Source: Thelephora terrestris (lineage: Eukaryota > Basidiomycota > Agaricomycetes > Thelephorales > Thelephoraceae). From it: a stretch of DNA of 64,000 nt. The stretch is from the NCBI GenBank assembly GCA_015956445.1, contig WIUZ02000021.1, positions 638,761 through 702,760 on the forward strand, written 5' to 3'. Under the pieces are notes generated by a model. The model saw only the letters and a list, made by a program, of their open reading frames with translations, was not told the origin of the DNA and ran no database searches. The translations under genes were made by a program, and so were the position numbers. How positions within the stretch are numbered: the first letter of the stretch is position 1; each line of letters begins with the position of its first letter. Below are positions 21,937 to 30,787 of this stretch, one piece after another.

Positions 21937-22590
21937 GTTTTCTGGGAAGGGATGTTGGTTGTGATAGGGTCTTGCCGTTGAAGGCGATGAGCTGGCGGTT
22001 CCATTCGTGATCGCATCCAAACCTTTTTATTTGTAATGGGTTCGGCCTCATGTAAGGGGCAAGGTGGTAAGACAAATGCTTTGATAGGTTCTAGACTTAA
22101 TTTAGTTTTTGACAGCTGGGCGCTGGAAGGGCAGAACATTTGACAGGTGAGGGTGTCAAGCGGGCGGAATGCTAACGGGCGGAATGTTACGGCTTAATAT
22201 GGTTAGTAGCTAGGACGTTCAGAATACAAAAGGGGAAACTAATATAACTAAAAATAGAAATAACCGAATGGGGCCGAGACCTTGGGTCGGGTCCAGGCAA
22301 ATTGACAAATTGGCATTCGATGTGACCAGGCGCCATCAGAGGTGCCGATCGAAGAAGGTTACATAAAAATTGAATAAGAAGGAGGGAGGGGAAAAGAGAC
22401 GGTTCTTAGAAGGGTGAAGGGGCAAAGGGATTGGACGCGTGAATGGTGAAGTGATTGAGGATATATAAAAATCGGGACGAAATTTGATTGGAAGGGAGGG
22501 GGGGGATGGAAAACGGGACAAAACATGTATTGCTGGCGGGCGGAGCGGACGTTTGTATAGACGAGCAAAGGTATTGCTAAGGAGACGTTC

Positions 22591-22881
22591 CTAACTACAA
22601 GGTTTAAGGTTTAACTGACGTATGTGCCGTTTCACCTGCCTTACAAACTTCTTGTCATTATCTACTAGTCGCAAATTAATGTAGGAATGAAGGAGAGGGT
22701 GGTTCAACCATCCGGCACATCCGGTTATGGTCCTCCGCTTGAGAGATTCTTTGAGTAGATACTGGCGTAGGCCCTTGTTCTTGAGTAGGTAGTTTAAGAC
22801 GTCGCTTGCAGAGTTCCAGGATTCTCCCATATAGTTCTTGATGGGAATGTGGTCTCTTGTTCGTTCTGACACGGGGGTCAT
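22591..22881 (-). CDS. hypothetical small protein, member 2 of a local family
   Basis: 96 residues from a real ATG. It shows SASDVLNYLLKNKGLRQYLL, then RRTITGCAGWLNHPLLHSY, then a basic end (FVRQVKRHIRQLNLK). The spacing of hydrophobic, Lys/Arg, Trp-x2-His and Phe positions parallels the ORF at 23357-24052. No known domain. 21937-22590 and 22882-23356 hold no other gene that I can support. Confidence 0.5.
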   Translation of the reverse strand: MTPVSERTRDHIPIKNYMGESWNSASDVLNYLLKNKGLRQYLLKESLKRRTITGCAGWLNHPLLHSYINLRLVDNDKKFVRQVKRHIRQLNLKPCS

Positions 22882-23075
22882 CCGGATGATCCTGAATTTG
22901 TAGTGGCTTTTTCAAGGACCTCTTTAGCTATTCCTTTGGTTCGCTTGTGTACAAGTCCTACCGTTTCATGTAGGCGATAACATCAACTTGTTTCTTGTAA
23001 CGTCGTGCAATTAACATGCTTGATGGGTAAAGTTCGATGGGGAGGATACGTAGGAGGTGGCGGTTGTTTGTGGTT

Positions 23076-23185
23076 GGGGGTCGTAATGTTGCTGGGTCAT
23101 GATGTCGTAAGGTTCTATGGGTCATAAGTCGTAATGTTACCGTGTTGCGTTGTCGTTAAGTCATTAAGTTCGTAAGGTAGGATGT
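23076..23185. repeat. degenerate GTCGTAATGTT repeat cluster
   Basis: Four to five copies of GTCGTAATGTT or GTCGTAAGGTT about 27 bp apart. Confidence 0.6.
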
Positions 23186-23318
23186 CGATTTTTCTGGCTG
23201 GAGTCAGTTTCCTATTGTTGGCCTCTGCCGTCCTAGGCAATATTCTTCTGCATTCTTATCTTCCTTAGTCATTCGGGGTAAATTAATGACGGTGGGAAAA
23301 GGAACTTTTTAAATTCGC

Positions 23319-23332
23319 GGGGGGGGGGGGGG
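23319..23332 (+). repeat. run of 14 G
   Basis: Uninterrupted G14; a likely site of sequencing length error and of G-quadruplex formation. Confidence 0.9.
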
Positions 23333-23356
23333 CAGCTATCTACTTTGATTGGTAGT

Positions 23357-24052
23357 TTAGATTATGCCTAAACTACGGTATGACTTCGCAATTCGATGTT
23401 TTTGGGAACAGATGCTGGCGAGATACTGGTTTTTGATGTCTTCCATAAATACTTTGTCTGGGGTATTGCGTTCGAGGAGGAAGGGGTAGAGGAAGGATTC
23501 GTGGTCGACCCAGATGGCTTCCCAGGTCGTGGAGCGACGTTTTTCAGCAGCCATGTAAATTTGCTGGCGGGCCTTCTTGTGTTTGAGGAGGTAAAGGAGG
23601 ATGTGGGAGACGGAGGTGAGGCAGGTGTTGGGAGGGAGGGTGATAAGTACGCAATTTCCTTCAGCGTAACTACACTCCATGGTTTTCAAAGGAAGGGGGA
23701 GGGGTTTTGGCGTTGTAATGAACGGTTGGCCAAATACCAGTGTTGTGGCTATGTCGCGGATCTTGAAGTCAGGTCCTGGGGATGTCTGAGGGACGGACTT
23801 GGCCGCACCTTTGGTATAGGGGTTGGAGAGGAGAGGGGAGGGGTAACGATTGTGTGGTCTCTTCAAGCAGTTAAGTAGAGAGAGTGGGGAGGGACAGGAA
23901 AAAGGGTTAGCGGAGAGGCCAGTTCGCCGCTTCGTGTGAACATGCCGTTGGTGTGGGCGCTCCGTTCTTGATAAGGTTATCTTGATCGGATCATATTCCC
24001 ATAAGCAGATTAGTATGGATGATGTTATTGACATAACTATTGATGGTTTCAT
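23357..24052 (-). CDS. hypothetical protein, member 3 of a local family
   Basis: 231 residues from the ATG at 24052; an internal ATG at 23680 (MECSYAEGNC) would give a 107-residue protein closer in size to the ORF at 22591, so the long Pro-rich leader may be untranslated. The conserved part reads SVSHILLYLLKHKKARQQIY, RRSTTWEAIWVDHESFLYPF, DKVFMEDIKNQYL, matching member 2 in order and spacing. Function unknown. It lies just 3' of gypsy element 1 on the same strand. Confidence 0.5.
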   Translation of the reverse strand: MKPSIVMSITSSILICLWEYDPIKITLSRTERPHQRHVHTKRRTGLSANPFSCPSPLSLLNCLKRPHNRYPSPLLSNPYTKGAAKSVPQTSPGPDFKIRDIATTLVFGQPFITTPKPLPLPLKTMECSYAEGNCVLITLPPNTCLTSVSHILLYLLKHKKARQQIYMAAEKRRSTTWEAIWVDHESFLYPFLLERNTPDKVFMEDIKNQYLASICSQKHRIAKSYRSLGII

Positions 24053-24189
24053 GCGTCACTTGATGTCGGCCTTCTTGTGCCACTGTTTGCTTTCCAGGCG
24101 TAAGGGAGGGAAAGTCTTGGATTGTTGGTGGGGGATAAGTTGCTAAGATAACCGTATACAGGGTGTAATGACAGTGGGGGGTAGGGGGT

Positions 24190-24474
24190 TTAATGAGTGG
24201 ATGATTCCGAGCTGCTTTCTTGCTGAGATCCTTGGGTATCTTCACCTGATTGTTCCTGGAGGTTCTCATCTTCAACTTCGTTATCTGAGGTGACTAGTTC
24301 AGCCCATTGGCCTAGATCCTGTCTTTTTACGTATGGGATTAGTCTATAAGCGGCTATGTGTTCTGCTAGTTCACTACTGTCCATTTCTTCCAGGATGTAA
24401 GATCCTCCTTGAGTTCGTCTTATGACACGGTAGGGTCCCATGTATCTATCTGCAGTCTTCCTTTCAATAGACAC
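24190..24474 (-). pseudogene. gypsy-1 integrase C-terminal part, out of frame with pol
   Basis: The frame from about 24500 onward contains RNNRIEN, DRYMGPYRVIRRTQGGSYIL and AAYRLIPY, the same module that follows integrase in gypsy-2 pol in frame. Here a single-base shift near 24506 within a CTAGTACTAGTA repeat separates it from the main ORF. It ends in a Gln/Ser/Glu-rich tail. Confidence 0.8.
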
Positions 24475-24506
24475 ACTGTTTTCAATCCGGTTATTTCGTA
24501 CTAGTA

Positions 24507-27500
24507 CTAGATCAGATCACCTGACCGATAAGCTGTTTTCCTGAGACGCCTAGCAAACTTCTTTTCATAAGCTTCCTTGGATTTGAATCTTGACTTCTGG
24601 AGAATTTTCCGTGCTTTAGCTATATCTTCTGGAAGCCTGAGCAGTTGGCGTGCTCTGGCCTGGACAAGTTCATCTCTGGTCATTCCTGGCTTAAAGTCAT
24701 TGACCAATAGCGTAGCGTCAGTGAGATCTCCTGGTAGTAAGGGGTGAATTCCATGTAACAAGTAATACGGGCTATATCCTGTAGACTTTCGTACTGTGAT
24801 CCTGTCGGCATAGTTAGCTGCTGAGACAAAGAGAGGCCATTTGGATAAGTCTCCTTTGCACAACTTTACTAGTGCTTCACGGATGTTATAGTGACCACGT
24901 TCTACTGGTCCATTGGCTTGAGAATTGTAGGGAGAAATCTTGATATGACGTATTCCATATTTTTCCAGTAGATCAGAAAATTCTTTCCCGAAGGAAGGAC
25001 CGTTATCTGTTACTACTTCCAGAACTATTCCATAACGCAGGATGATCTTCTTTAGGAAGAACCTAGCCATGACTTTGGCTTTATCCCTTGCTATAGCTTT
25101 ACATTCCGTAACACCGGAAAGGTCATCTCTACAGTTGATTAACCAACGCTTACCTCTGGCTAAGGGCATACTCATTACATCTACATAGACCTTGCTAAAC
25201 AAACGGGGAGGGTGGGAAACGGTGATAGGAATATGCATCTTCTTGGTGCTTCTGATTTGACAGGTATGACAGCTTTGTACGTGTTCCTTGATCTGTTGTC
25301 TCATTCCTGGCCAAAAGTACCGAAGGGTTACGAACTGCTCCACAGCCCATACTCCATGGTGAGCTATGTCTTCATGAGCTTCCCATAAGATTTCTTTCCT
25401 TCGTTGCTTGGGGAAGATTACTACTTGGGTAGGGTAGCCTAGGCGACGTTTGTACATGTGGGCTTCTTCCATGTAGAAGGGTTCTGCCTTCTTGAGAAAA
25501 GCTTTCCTCTGCCTGGAAAACCTAAAGTTCGGAGTCTTTTTCGTAACTAAATATCTAAGGATGGCGACTAGATCTTCATCAGAATACTGATGACTTGAGG
25601 AGACAGCGTACGAAGCTTTGACACTGTCGTCCAGGAAGGTTGCATCTTCCAAATGAGGGAGGGGTGAAGGGGGTCGAGGGGTTAGGTGGATTGGAGCGGG
25701 TGTAGGTTGTGAGGGGAAAGAGGGGGATCTTGAGGGGAGGGGGTCTTCTCGGATTTCAGCTGCTAAAGCAATTCTATCTATCCAATCTTCTGGGTCTGAT
25801 TCTTGGGAGAAGTCTTCTTCGTCGGTGGCACGTCTTCTTCTTGACAAGGCATCTGGTCCTTTGTGTTTGTCAGCAGGAACATGGACAAGTTCAAACAGAA
25901 ACTGTTTGATTCCCTTGATCCATCGATTCATTGTTGCTCCTGGGACAATATCGGGGTGTTTTAGCATACCTCCAATACTAGAAGCGTCAACTTCTACAAT
26001 CAGATTCTTAACTCCAGAAAGATAAGCTCTAAACTTATGCAATGCACGGAATAGTCCGTATAGCTCTAGTTTAGATTGGCCATAGCGATCACTGAATCCT
26101 CCTAGGGGAATAGATCCATACCTTGCTGGGATACGGCGATCATTTTCATCGTCTTGAGAGAGAATCATACCTATTCCATGCACACTAGTGTCTACTGATA
26201 GGTAAACAGGTTTGTCACTGGAATAATCAATTGATCGTAAAGCTGGTGCGCTTGATACCAAGTCTTTTAGCTTTTCAAAGGCTTCCTGTTGCTCTGTGTC
26301 CCAATGGAACTCTGTTTCTTTTCTGGTTAGATCGACCAAGGGTCTAGCCAAACGGCTAAAGTCCTTAATCCAAATCCGCACTGTTCCACAGAGGCCTAGG
26401 AATCCTCTAACTTCTTTCAGGTTAATTGGAGTTGGCCAATTCTTGATCTTCTGGGCACGACAATCTACTGGTTCTCTGCCTTTAGCACTGCACTTGTGTC
26501 CTACTATTTCTACTTCTGCACGGCAGAGCTGCATCTTCTTAGCTGATACTGTTCCTCCAGCTTCTCCAATCCTATGAAGAACTCTGTGTACATCATTAAT
26601 GTGTTCCCAAATATATCTTCTGATACCTAGATTTTCTTGGAGAGTTTCCTCCTTGCCATCTAGTTGAATATATTTCGTAGCTGGTCCTTTGATTGGTATG
26701 TCATCAATGAATACACCTGCTACATCGGGGACTTCATCTTGAAGGATAAACATCATGCAATCCTGAAATTCCGCTGGGGCATTTACATATCCCATTGGTA
26801 ATGACGTAATCCTAAAGGAACCTATAGGAGACTGGAATGCAGTTAAGTCTCTACTGTGAGGGTCAAGTACTCTGGCATGGAATCCCCAGTACATGTCCAA
26901 TACAGTGTAGACACTACGTCCAGCATAGGCTTCTACAAATTCTTCAATAATAGGGGGAACTGCGGAATCCCTGATCGTAATGCCGTTTAGATGTTGGAGG
27001 TCATGAACTATACGTAAGCTGCCATCTTTCTTGAGAACATAAAACCATCTGGACCTATAAGCAGTTTGAGCTCTCTCATAGACTCCAGCATTGATTTTCT
27101 CCTTTAGTAACCGTAGGACTTCATCCTTGTGGGCTAATCCTAAGGGTATGTTCTTTTCTATCCATGGTTCATGCTCTATGGTAGGAATAATATAGTCTGA
27201 AAAATAATCACTACGAAAGGTTCCTCTTTCGTACTCATCAAAGGCAATGCTCCTTTCATTGATACAGAGTACATGCTGAAGTAGCTTTCGTTCTTCAGGC
27301 CATAGTTCCTCATGACTATCTACTGCTAGCTCTTTCATACGTTCAGAGGTAATCTTGGGAGTAGGGGAAAATGTTGGAGGGTGAAAGGGTAACTTGGGGA
27401 GATTGAGGAGGGGGTCTCGGGGAATGGTACGCCGGGGTTTCTGATGTTCAGGGATCTGTATGGCTACAGGTCTCACTTTGTCACGTACTTTCTTGTACTT

Positions 27501-27761
27501 GAACACAGCACGGGGTGTATCATAAGGGAGGGTGGTTATGTTCGACTCTTCATCTTCATCTGAGTCATCAGACTGAGGCACTAAGCCAGGTAATTCTTTC
27601 CAAGATTCTTGGTCAGAAATCTCCTGCTCAGCTTGGGTATCCCAGTCTGAGTCAGAGTCGTACCTAAGAGAGGTAACGGGGTTAGGGGGAATAGGGGGAG
27701 AAATTGGTCTTACCCAGGTCTTCTTAGTCCTGTCTACGGACTTGGTAGCTTGGTGGGACAT
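24507..27761 (-). CDS. gypsy-1 pol: reverse transcriptase, RNase H, integrase (1084 codons)
   Basis: Opens with a real ATG at 27761. Reverse transcriptase: SRWFYVLKKDGSLRIVHDLQ, VLDMYWGFHARVLDP, TSLPMGYVNAPAEFQ, and active site VFIDDIPIKG (about residue 350). RNase H: PVYLSVDTSVHGIGMIL, SKLELYGLFRALHKF, then the HVPADKHKGPDALSRR end. Integrase: the zinc-binding HEDIAHHG...CHTCQ pair near 795-830, then the core aspartates and glutamate in VYVDVMSMP (about 862), VTDNGPSFG (about 919) and PVERGHYN (about 955). All these residues are present, so the enzymes could once have been active. The frame ends at GDLI where the C-terminal integrase domain should continue. Confidence 0.93.
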   Translation of the reverse strand: MSHQATKSVDRTKKTWVRPISPPIPPNPVTSLRYDSDSDWDTQAEQEISDQESWKELPGLVPQSDDSDEDEESNITTLPYDTPRAVFKYKKVRDKVRPVAIQIPEHQKPRRTIPRDPLLNLPKLPFHPPTFSPTPKITSERMKELAVDSHEELWPEERKLLQHVLCINERSIAFDEYERGTFRSDYFSDYIIPTIEHEPWIEKNIPLGLAHKDEVLRLLKEKINAGVYERAQTAYRSRWFYVLKKDGSLRIVHDLQHLNGITIRDSAVPPIIEEFVEAYAGRSVYTVLDMYWGFHARVLDPHSRDLTAFQSPIGSFRITSLPMGYVNAPAEFQDCMMFILQDEVPDVAGVFIDDIPIKGPATKYIQLDGKEETLQENLGIRRYIWEHINDVHRVLHRIGEAGGTVSAKKMQLCRAEVEIVGHKCSAKGREPVDCRAQKIKNWPTPINLKEVRGFLGLCGTVRIWIKDFSRLARPLVDLTRKETEFHWDTEQQEAFEKLKDLVSSAPALRSIDYSSDKPVYLSVDTSVHGIGMILSQDDENDRRIPARYGSIPLGGFSDRYGQSKLELYGLFRALHKFRAYLSGVKNLIVEVDASSIGGMLKHPDIVPGATMNRWIKGIKQFLFELVHVPADKHKGPDALSRRRRATDEEDFSQESDPEDWIDRIALAAEIREDPLPSRSPSFPSQPTPAPIHLTPRPPSPLPHLEDATFLDDSVKASYAVSSSHQYSDEDLVAILRYLVTKKTPNFRFSRQRKAFLKKAEPFYMEEAHMYKRRLGYPTQVVIFPKQRRKEILWEAHEDIAHHGVWAVEQFVTLRYFWPGMRQQIKEHVQSCHTCQIRSTKKMHIPITVSHPPRLFSKVYVDVMSMPLARGKRWLINCRDDLSGVTECKAIARDKAKVMARFFLKKIILRYGIVLEVVTDNGPSFGKEFSDLLEKYGIRHIKISPYNSQANGPVERGHYNIREALVKLCKGDLSKWPLFVSAANYADRITVRKSTGYSPYYLLHGIHPLLPGDLTDATLLVNDFKPGMTRDELVQARARQLLRLPEDIAKARKILQKSRFKSKEAYEKKFARRLRKTAYRSGDLI

Positions 27762-29947
27762 GGTATGTAAAATAAAATTTTTATTTCACCTGTACCAACG
27801 GGCACCCACAACAAACAAAAATAAAAAAGAAGGAAAAGAAAAAAAATCAGCAAAGGCCGGAAGGGTGGGCGGGCGGGAGAAACCGAAAAAAAAAAGCCAA
27901 GGAAGAAAGGGTAAAGACCTCGATGAAGCGGGACGAAGATTGAGGCGGAGAGGTCGTGGGAAAAAGAAATAAAGAGGAAGGGGAAACCGGGAGAGCGGAA
28001 GAAAATGATCGGGGCACGGAAAAACAGAGAGGGGGAACAAAGGAGAGGAAAGAACAGGCGGAGGAAATAAAAAAAATTAAAATAAGGCGACGAGGTCGCG
28101 GGGAACTAATTAAGGGTGAAAACGAGGTAAAAAAAAATTGAATAGAGGGAGGGCGAAAATCCGAATCCACGGGGAACTTTTTTCAAGTTGCGCCGCGCGA
28201 TTAGTATGTGGCGGACGACGGGAAAGAGGCCGGGAAGCGAGAGGGGGCAGGATAGATATTAAGTAAGAAAAACGGCCTTACGAACAAAAATACTTTAACC
28301 TTTCAGTAATGCGTGAGAGAAGGCTGATAAGCCGAGGACTGATCACACGAGAGTTAGGTTGAAAAAGGGGAGGGGGCACTCGTGTTGCACCTAGGTATAC
28401 TAACAGTAAAGTAGTCTACCTAAGTAATGGATATAGTGGGCGCGGCAACAAAGAGCGAAGAAAGGTAGAAACAAAAATTAAACCTGTATGTCAAATACGT
28501 AGCGATCAAAGAAAACAAAAGAATGACGTGGGAGAAGGGTGAGTGGTCCGTAAAAAAAATAAGGCGGGGAGAAGGTGAAGGCGGGATGAAACCGAAAGGG
28601 GTGGTAGAAAAAGAAGGGGGCAAAAGGGAACGGCTAGCGTTCGGAAGAAGGATAGAACTAACGAAAGGAAGGGTGGGTGAGGGTACGGTAAAAAAAGTCC
28701 AAAGGGAAGCGGGGTACAGAAAGATCAAGGCGAAGGGATCGGGGGGTGGTGGCGGCGGGTGTGCTCGTTTGGAGGAGACGAGGGCAGCGGCGTGCACAGG
28801 AGAGGCGGTAGGAGCGGCGGGAGGTTGGTTTGAGGGGGGAGAGAGAAACGGCGGGGGTGGAGAGAGGTTGTGGTCGAGGTCTTCGGAAGGGGGAGCGAGA
28901 TCGGAGGTTTGACGGAAGGGCGACGGTTGAGCGGCGCGGTAGACGCGGGATCTGGAGAAAGGTGGGCGTGAGATACGTGAGAGACGGTGGACCAGGCTAG
29001 GCTAGGTCCGCGAGAAATTATGAGTTGGTAGGCTACGGAAATTTCAAGAGAAAGTGATAAGGTGAGATGGGAATAGGCGAGACGGGATAGAAGGGTCGAA
29101 ACGAAAGGGGAATAGAGATGGGGACTTAGCGGAAAATCACGAACGCACGGTACCCGGTCTAAGGGTTGAGGTACCAAACGCCGTAGACGTTTCCGAGGCA
29201 GTCGGGTGAGAGAGAGGTAGGCGAGAGAGAGATTCGAGAGAGAGGGAGGGAGAGTAGGCGAAAATGAGAGAGAGAGAGATTAAGTGGGGGACTTTACTGT
29301 TTGGGGGGCACGGGGCGGCGTAAAAAGGGAATTATCCGATAGAGGTGGTTGTAGGGTAGTCGTCAATGTCGAAAAGAGAGAGTTGAGAGGCCGGGATAGA
29401 GTTGGGGTGGAGGTATAAGGTCGGGGTCGGGGTATGTTGGTAGGCGGCGGCAGAGCAAGGTTGCAAAGCGAGGAGGCGTCAGAGACGAGCGAGGAACCGC
29501 GGAGGTGTTGTACAGTCGACCAGCGATGGGAGAGTCCGACGTTCGTCAAGAACGAGGGACGTGAGAGAGAGAGGGACGTCCGAGGACGTGGGAGAGAGAG
29601 AGAGATGGGGGCGTCAATGAGACGGAAGAAAAAGTGCTTAAGTCGACAGCTGACTTACGAATGAGGAAAGGCGCCAGGAACCGGAGATCGGATCAAACGT
29701 TTCTCTGAATCCGATCCGCCTGACTAAAGATTATGTTACGGGTCGGGTTGATAAGGCGCACGAGGTGGGTTGGACGTCAATAAACGAGTGAGGTGGATAG
29801 GGGTGGCGTTTCTTACGTTAAAACGCGGACACAGTCTTGACAGTAGGGTTAGCATGAGGGTGAGGGGAATCCTGGGTGGCGCAATCTTGGTTTGATGGGC
29901 GGGTGTTAGCGGAATATATGGCGGAAATTACGACCTGGTAGAGGTAT
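27762..29947. other. purine-rich (plus strand) stretch without supported gene
   Basis: For almost 2 kb the plus strand is dominated by A and G, with GA microsatellites near 29205-29282 and 29560-29605. Open frames on both strands are low-complexity (Lys/Arg/Glu/Gly on plus, Ser/Pro/Leu/Phe on minus) and follow from the base bias. Gag or an LTR of gypsy-1 would be expected here and neither is seen. The last part (29820-29947) is the displaced 3' end of the ORF at 30727-34512. Confidence 0.5.
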
Positions 29948-30787
29948 CACTGGGGGCAAGGGGTCACTTACCCAGCAGATACATTGTGATTACATTGTGA
30001 TTTTTTAGACAATGTGTCCAGCCTTTGGCCAGGAGGTACATGCTGAGTTCTTTTACAAAGTACCCATCAATGCAACCACACTGTGACCAGTGGGTCCATC
30101 TTGATCACTTTTACAAAGTGCCCATCAATTCGATCACAATGTGCCCTGTGGGTCCATGCAGGATACATTGTAAAAGTATCCATCAAAGTGGCCACTGGGC
30201 ACTTTGTGAAAGAAATCCCTGGGTTCTTTCACAATTTTGCTTACAACGTGTCTAGCATACCCCTGAGCCACTCATTGAGAGTTCTTTCATAAAGTATTCA
30301 GCAATGTGTCCACAAAGTATTCAACCAGATACTCAATGGTTTCTTTGAGAGTTTGTTGTGAAATCCAACCACATTGAGAGTTCATTGTGAAAACATTGAG
30401 AAGAACACCCTGGGGACATTGTGGTCGCATTGCTGGGTACTTTTTGAAAGGACTCCCAATGAGTGGCTCAGGCACCCAGTAAATTACATTGTGAACAAAA
30501 TTGTGAAAGAAACCAGGGGTTTCTTTCACAAAGTGCCCAGTGGCCACTTTGATGGATACTTTTACAATGTATCCTGCATGGACCCACAGGGCACATTGTG
30601 ATCGAATTGATGGGCACTTTGTAAAAGTGATCAAGATGGACCCACTGGTCACAGTGTGGTTGCATTGGTGGGTACTTTGTAAAAGAACTCAGCATGTACC
30701 TCCTGGCCAAAGGCTGGACACATTGTCTAAAAAATCACAATGTAATCACAATGTATCTGCTGGGTAAGTGACCCCTTGCCCCCAGTG
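29948..30787. mobile_element. palindromic (foldback) CACTG-ended element 1
   Basis: 840 bp. It begins CACTGGGGGCAAGGGG and ends with its exact complement CCCCTTGCCCCCAGTG. The two halves are inverted copies of each other over about 420 bp; for example the same MARRYMLSSFTKYP frame is read rightward at 30025 and leftward from 30710. The flanks carry TAT on both sides (29945-29947 and 30788-30790), a 3-bp target duplication as expected for CACTA-type elements. No transposase is encoded. Confidence 0.88.

Larger units (their letters stand above)
24190..27761 (-). mobile_element. Ty3/gypsy retrotransposon 1 (pol region, no LTRs found)
   Basis: The coding region is nearly complete for reverse transcriptase, RNase H and integrase, but I find no gag, no protease and no direct repeats on either side. 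It is therefore a remnant, or the missing parts lie in the diverged flanks. Confidence 0.85.

Noticed and set aside
23396-23878. Plus-strand ORF of 160 codons
   Set aside because: It overlaps the minus-strand ORF at 23357-24052, which shares a pattern with a neighbouring ORF; the plus frame is Gly/Val/Glu-rich by reflection.
28725-29177. Minus-strand ORF in the purine-rich stretch as a possible gypsy-1 Gag
   Set aside because: Only Pro/Ser/Leu low complexity; no capsid-like part or zinc knuckle.
30025-30710. Paired MARRYMLSSFTKYP frames as a real protein
   Set aside because: The two frames are the two arms of one palindrome and contain satellite-like CAATGTG/CACTTTG words; non-coding repeat.
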